Assembly: GCF_000416985.1 (NCBI RefSeq)
Contig: NZ_ATDL01000017.1
Coordinates: forward strand, 62,001-126,000
DNA from: Sphingobacterium paucimobilis HER1398
GTDB lineage: Bacteria > Bacteroidota > Bacteroidia > Sphingobacteriales > Sphingobacteriaceae
Reading direction: 5' to 3'
DNA: 64,000 bases
The position numbers and the translations under genes were made by a program. How positions within the stretch are numbered: position 1 is the stretch's first letter; each line of letters starts with the position of its first letter. Below, piece by piece: positions 60,322-64,000 of this stretch. Below the pieces are notes generated by a model. That model worked only from the letters and a program-made list of their open reading frames with translations. It ran no database searches and had not been told where the DNA came from.

Positions 60322-60747
60322 CTATTGTAAAAATAAAGACTGAATATCTAAATAATTGCGTTTTTCATGCTCCCAAAGAATTTCTAATGTCCAGTTTCCC
60401 TTAGAAAAAGTAGATACTGGCAGCCTAAAAACATTCGACTTGGTATAAAGGGGGACTTTTAAATCTAGCTTTCCATCAGAGGGCCGCCTAAAAGTAAGCT
60501 CTCCCTTATTTGTCTCTTCCGTAAACACAATGGAAAGTGTATCACCTTCTAATTGTAACATTGGTTTTGCCTTGTCCTCTATCACATTTTGCTTACGCTT
60601 ATAAACATCATCATACGCTAAGCTTTTTTCATAATAATCATCATCGACAAGAGAATCTGTATCATGTGACACCATATAAATACCTGCCCCCATTATCAAT
60701 AGCATGAAGGTCCCTAGACCGACTACAATTCTCATTCCCCAGTTCAT
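60322..60747 (-). CDS. ccoH: FixH/CcoH-like oxidase assembly protein
   Basis: 141 residues, one N-terminal membrane helix (IVVGLGTFMLLIMGAGIYMV) and a periplasmic beta domain with VDDDYYEKSLAYDD near its start and a strand series to the end. FixH/CcoH proteins help cbb3-type oxidase assembly. Located between ccoG and the COG2836 gene, spacing 11 and 7 bases, so co-transcribed. Confidence 0.85.
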   Translation of the reverse strand: MNWGMRIVVGLGTFMLLIMGAGIYMVSHDTDSLVDDDYYEKSLAYDDVYKRKQNVIEDKAKPMLQLEGDTLSIVFTEETNKGELTFRRPSDGKLDLKVPLYTKSNVFRLPVSTFSKGNWTLEILWEHEKRNYLDIQSLFLQ

Positions 60748-60758
60748 AGCTTTATAGT

Positions 60759-62150
60759 TTAAGAACCAGAAGGCGAAATAAAAGTTGTCTTTAGACTCTC
60801 TACTACTTCTCCATCTGATACAACATTTACTTTAATGTTAGTTTTGTATTTTTCAAAAATCCCTTTTTCTCCAATTAAAAAGAAACTTAATTTTGCTGAG
60901 CCATCTTTTGTCAAATGAGTCACTTTATTCACCAATTGAATCGATAGTTTTGTATCCTCGGGCGACAGTTCAAAAGGTATTTCCTTTCCACTTTTATTAA
61001 TCAGCTCTAAGGTATACAGATTACTGACGGTGCCGTCTTCCCGAATTTGATAGGTACTACCTGTCGCACGCAACAGAGAACCACCTATTATTGAACGGTT
61101 GAAAAGCATAAAACCAAAACCTGTCACCAAAAAGCATAATATAATAGCATAAATGATATGCCTGACACGACTTTTCTTAAAACCTTTCTTTCCTTCGATC
61201 TGACCCAATGAATAGAAGCCAATCAATCGTTTTGGCTTATTGATTTTTTCCATTACGGCATCACATGCATCTATACAAGCCGTACAGTTGACACATTCAA
61301 GTTGTATTCCATTTCGAATATCTATACCTGTAGGACATACATGTACACATAAATTACAATCGATGCAATCACCCTTATGTTCGTTATCCTCTCCTTTACG
61401 CTGTTTTCCTCTAGGCTCTCCTCGCTCTTCATTATACGCCACAGTAAGGCTTTGATCATCCAATAAAACTCCTTGAAATCGACCATAAGGACAAATAGTT
61501 GTACATACTATTTCTCTTACAAATGCAAAAACAGCATAAAACAAGGATGTAAAGATAATAATGGCAATCAATCCACCAATATGACTATCAATAGGATCGG
61601 TGATGATTTTAAGTAACGCATCGACACCGATAATATACGACAGAAAAATATTCGATATAAGAAAAGAAATAGCTATAAAGATCGTGTGCTTCAACATTTT
61701 CTTCCACGCACGCGCATCGGTATTGGGACCATTGTTTAACTTTTTTTGCTGGGTCCAATCACCTTCGATCCAATATTCAATACGTCTAAAGACCAATTCC
61801 ATAAATATGGTCTGAGGACAGGTCCAACCACACCAGACACGTCCAAAAATTGCAGTAAAAAGGACAATCCCTACAAGAATTATTAATGTACCAAAAACGA
61901 AAATATGAAGATCTTGAGGAAAAAACATATTCCCGAATATAGAGAACTTCCGTTCTACAATATTGAACATGACAAAGGGATTGCCATTAATCTTAATAAA
62001 AGGAGCTATAAATAGAAACAGTAGTAAACTATACCCTACTAGCTGTCGAGCATTATAAAACTTACCAGACGGCTTTTTGGCATATATCCAAGTTCTCTTT
62101 TTACCTTTAGAGGGTAATACAGGTCCGTTGTTATTTACTACTGCTTCCAT
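60759..62150 (-). CDS. ccoG: Cytochrome c oxidase accessory protein CcoG
   Basis: 463 residues from ATG 62150 (MEAVVNNNGPVLPSKGK). Membrane iron-sulfur protein of the FixG/RdxA type; CcoG reduces Cu(II) for copper insertion into cbb3 oxidase. Four membrane helices in the first half with WCGWTCPQTIFMELVFRRIE, then two 4Fe-4S motifs CIDCNLCVHVCPTGIDI and CVNCTACIDACD, then a last helix and an Ig-like periplasmic C-terminal domain. Between ccoP and ccoH, as expected. Confidence 0.95.
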   Translation of the reverse strand: MEAVVNNNGPVLPSKGKKRTWIYAKKPSGKFYNARQLVGYSLLLFLFIAPFIKINGNPFVMFNIVERKFSIFGNMFFPQDLHIFVFGTLIILVGIVLFTAIFGRVWCGWTCPQTIFMELVFRRIEYWIEGDWTQQKKLNNGPNTDARAWKKMLKHTIFIAISFLISNIFLSYIIGVDALLKIITDPIDSHIGGLIAIIIFTSLFYAVFAFVREIVCTTICPYGRFQGVLLDDQSLTVAYNEERGEPRGKQRKGEDNEHKGDCIDCNLCVHVCPTGIDIRNGIQLECVNCTACIDACDAVMEKINKPKRLIGFYSLGQIEGKKGFKKSRVRHIIYAIILCFLVTGFGFMLFNRSIIGGSLLRATGSTYQIREDGTVSNLYTLELINKSGKEIPFELSPEDTKLSIQLVNKVTHLTKDGSAKLSFFLIGEKGIFEKYKTNIKVNVVSDGEVVESLKTTFISPSGS

Positions 62151-62182
62151 GGCTCTCAATAATTTAATGATTAAAAAATAAG

Positions 62183-63094
62183 CTATTTATTAACATTTGT
62201 TGAATCAGGTGTTACCCCTTCAGCTACCTCCTCCACGGCCCCCTCTGACTCATAAGCTTTAATTTCCACCCCCTCTGCGGCTTTAGCATTTGCCGGCTTT
62301 GTATCCCGGAGCGTTAAGATGTAACTACTTACCTCCGCAATCTGTCCAGGAGTCAGTGTTTGCTCCCACGGAACCATCCCTTTCTCGGGAACACCATACT
62401 TCACTGTTTTGAATACATCTTTAATTTCTCCCCCATGAATCCAAAATCTATCTGTAAGATTAGGTCCAATGCCGCCTTCACCATTTGCACCGTGACAGGC
62501 GACACAATTAGCAACAAATATCGCCTTACCTGCAGGCGCCATCGCTGCATCAAATGTGACAGAACCTTCGTCTATCAAATTGGCTGCTTGTGCAAGATAT
62601 TCTTGTTTTGCCTTCTCCGCTACAGCTAGCTCATGCGCATATTCCTGTTCCTGATTCATCCCCCATCCAAATACATGATATACTAAAAGATAGGCGAAAC
62701 CAAATACAACTGTGGAATAAAAAAGAACGTTAAACCAAGTCGGAATTGGATTATTCAATTCATGAATACCATCATATTCATGATCTTCAATCATCATATC
62801 CTTTTCTTCTTCTATTGGACGTAACTCAAGCATATTATTCCAAATCCTAGCCCACTTACCTTTTCCACTTTCTTTCGCCAACCGCTTTTGCTCTTCTTCC
62901 TGTCTCACTAATTCAGGCATAGTTACACGAAGAATGGATTTCATTGCTTTATGTACAACCAGTGCTGAAAACAATAAAGTAATCATCACTACGATCAATG
63001 CGACGATCAGGATATCACTATATAGATCGACCGCTCCGAACTTCCATTGGGACACACCTTCAACAGGTTCGGCTGCCATTAAAAATAAACTCAT
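62183..63094 (-). CDS. ccoP: cbb3-type cytochrome c oxidase subunit CcoP
   Basis: 303 residues. Two membrane helices (about 22-45 and 120-140) and one c-type heme domain (VANCVACHGANGEGGIGPNL, with Met ligand in KGMVPWEQTL). Carries electrons to the cbb3 oxidase core. Proteobacterial CcoP has two hemes; only one CxxCH is seen here, as is usual for Bacteroidota, and a helix-rich N-terminal extension is present. It overlaps ccoQ by 4 bases (ATGA). Confidence 0.93.
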   Translation of the reverse strand: MSLFLMAAEPVEGVSQWKFGAVDLYSDILIVALIVVMITLLFSALVVHKAMKSILRVTMPELVRQEEEQKRLAKESGKGKWARIWNNMLELRPIEEEKDMMIEDHEYDGIHELNNPIPTWFNVLFYSTVVFGFAYLLVYHVFGWGMNQEQEYAHELAVAEKAKQEYLAQAANLIDEGSVTFDAAMAPAGKAIFVANCVACHGANGEGGIGPNLTDRFWIHGGEIKDVFKTVKYGVPEKGMVPWEQTLTPGQIAEVSSYILTLRDTKPANAKAAEGVEIKAYESEGAVEEVAEGVTPDSTNVNK

Positions 63095-63291
63095 AATTTC
63101 AAATTATCTTCAGATGAACACTTGGTTTCCTTATCCGACTCATCAAATGGTATATCCTTCATATATTGGATATAGTCTTTTTTCATAAAAAACAACATGA
63201 TACCAACCAGCGCAAAGAAAACGATGAATATCCATAGTGATGTGATCAAATACATCTCATCACCATTTAAGTTTGTTATTTGTTTGAACAT
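63091..63291 (-). CDS. ccoQ: cbb3-type oxidase subunit CcoQ-like
   Basis: 66 residues, one membrane helix (LWIFIVFFALVGIMLFFM) and an acidic-basic tail with KKDYIQYMKDIPFDE. Fits the small FixQ/CcoQ subunit that stabilises cbb3 oxidase. Start at 63291, with a purine-rich AAAGAGAT before it; a second ATG 12 codons later is also usable. Confidence 0.8.
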   Translation of the reverse strand: MFKQITNLNGDEMYLITSLWIFIVFFALVGIMLFFMKKDYIQYMKDIPFDESDKETKCSSEDNLKL

Positions 63292-63324
63292 ATCTCTTTA
63301 ACTTAATTGAACAACATTTTGTTT

Positions 63325-64000
63325 CTAATTCTCTGCTGTTGCCGGTGTATCTGGAGACTTAGCCTCAGCCTTTATATCCGTCCCTAGACGTTGTAAGTAG
63401 GCAATGAGTGCGACAATCTCACGATCTGCTTTTATTTCCACTTGATTGGATGCTAAATCTTTAGCAATTGCTTCAGCCTGCTTTTCAGCATTAGCCACTG
63501 CATTTTCGACATCTTCATTAGAATAAGGAACGCCCAAAATACGCATAGCATTCATCTTAGCAACTAGTGTACTATTATCCAATTTCTGATCAATCAACCA
63601 TGGATAAGGAGGCATAATACTTCCTGGAGAAGTAATTGTAGGATCCAACATATGGTCGAAGTGCCACTTGTTAGGATACTTGCCACCTATACGGTGTAAA
63701 TCTGGCCCAGTACGTTTTGATCCCCAAAGGAATGGATGATCGTATACAAACTCGCCTGCTTTACTATACTCTCCATATCTTGCCGTCTCAGACCGGAATG
63801 GCCTAACAGTTTGAGTATGACAGTTTACACATCCTTCTTTTATATAAAGATCTCTTCCTTGCAGTTCTAACGCTGTATAAGGCTGTACACTCTTTATTTT
63901 TGGGATGTTATCCTTTATAGCGAACGTAGGTACCATTTCTACAATACCACCAATTAAGATGGCGACCAGCGCCAACACCATAAATAACATCGGCTTACGT
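63325..64000 (-). CDS. ccoO: cbb3-type oxidase CcoO part, probably fused CcoNO (partial)
   Basis: Reading frame open to the right window edge (RKPM before the visible Met, no stop), 224 residues seen. One membrane helix (VLALVAILIGGIVEMVPTF), then c-type heme domain GCVNCHTQTVRPF (CxxCH). RIGGKYPNKWHFDHMLDP and PPYPWLID are typical CcoO stretches. In Bacteroidota CcoN and CcoO are usually one polypeptide, and the open 5' end fits that. First visible gene of the operon that reads ccoNO-Q-P-G-H. Confidence 0.9.
   Translation of the reverse strand, partial: RKPMLFMVLALVAILIGGIVEMVPTFAIKDNIPKIKSVQPYTALELQGRDLYIKEGCVNCHTQTVRPFRSETARYGEYSKAGEFVYDHPFLWGSKRTGPDLHRIGGKYPNKWHFDHMLDPTITSPGSIMPPYPWLIDQKLDNSTLVAKMNAMRILGVPYSNEDVENAVANAEKQAEAIAKDLASNQVEIKADREIVALIAYLQRLGTDIKAEAKSPDTPATAEN

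Noticed and set aside
1-64000. tRNA, rRNA, prophage or integrative element
   Set aside because: No tRNA cloverleaf, rRNA sequence, integrase, phage structural gene or conjugation gene was recognised.

Overview
This window comes from a Bacteroidota chromosome, most likely a Sphingobacterium-like member of the Sphingobacteriaceae. The grounds are promoters of the Bacteroidota type (TTTG, about 20 nt, TAnnTTTG), few clear Shine-Dalgarno sites, TonB/TonB-dependent receptor genes, FloA, TamB, a gliding-clade style cbb3 oxidase operon (ccoNO-Q-P-G-H) and many lipoproteins with a Bacteroidota gene style. Most of it is ordinary core genome on both strands, with convergent pairs separated by strong hairpin terminators.

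Layout: 1-8.0 kb carries a cysteine desulfurase (cut by the window edge), small lipoprotein and TPR genes, the electron-transfer flavoprotein etfBA, a bifunctional-nuclease family protein, a nucleoside MFS permease and a TonB-C protein. 8.0-12.5 kb is the accessory island and the most interesting part: an XRE regulator, then a promoter followed by a 55-nt structured RNA that looks like a Cas12f tracrRNA (8900-8954, second copy 9676-9730), then an eroded CRISPR-like series of seven 36-nt repeats with six 27-30 nt spacers, all on the plus strand, several repeats being split by palindromic GTCATCTCGA elements; a GIY-YIG nuclease gene lies inside the cluster. Directly downstream is a two-gene operon: an unusually long ECF sigma factor (10582-11382) and, 3 nt later, a Cas12f-like protein (11386-12480) whose RuvC catalytic residues are replaced and whose zinc-finger/RuvC-III end is absent. 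The reading is an RNA-guided, nuclease-dead Cas12f that brings a dedicated sigma factor, and so RNA polymerase, to sites chosen by the spacers. To my recollection dCas12f-sigma pairs of this kind have recently been reported in Bacteroidota; the array, the duplicated scaffold and the split repeats here are worth separate study.

12.5-22.4 kb has a DoxX-like membrane protein, a WG-repeat secreted protein, an AAA_14/DUF4143 ATPase preceded by four 20-bp iterons at an exact 33-bp period, an LRR-like protein, an NlpC/P60 hydrolase, a second (ordinary) ECF sigma/anti-sigma pair and tonB. 22.4-27.2 kb has a metal-linked module (HYC_CC_PP-like small protein and a TonB receptor fused to an HMA domain and a His-rich linker), maf and kdsC. 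A strong promoter and terminator without an ORF at 27.33-27.49 kb mark a likely small RNA next to floA.

28.7-35.2 kb is one four-gene signalling operon with overlapping ends: hybrid histidine kinase with three receivers, CheR, CheB and a second hybrid kinase. 35.3-52.4 kb is metabolic and housekeeping: azurin, two lipoamide dehydrogenases, acyl-CoA thioesterase, LacI regulator, S41 protease, lolD, sucC, chaA, and tsaD head to head with tamB. 52.4-64 kb has an SF2 helicase with membrane segments, tex, tatA, a MATE exporter and the cbb3 oxidase operon running off the right edge. No rRNA or tRNA gene was seen.
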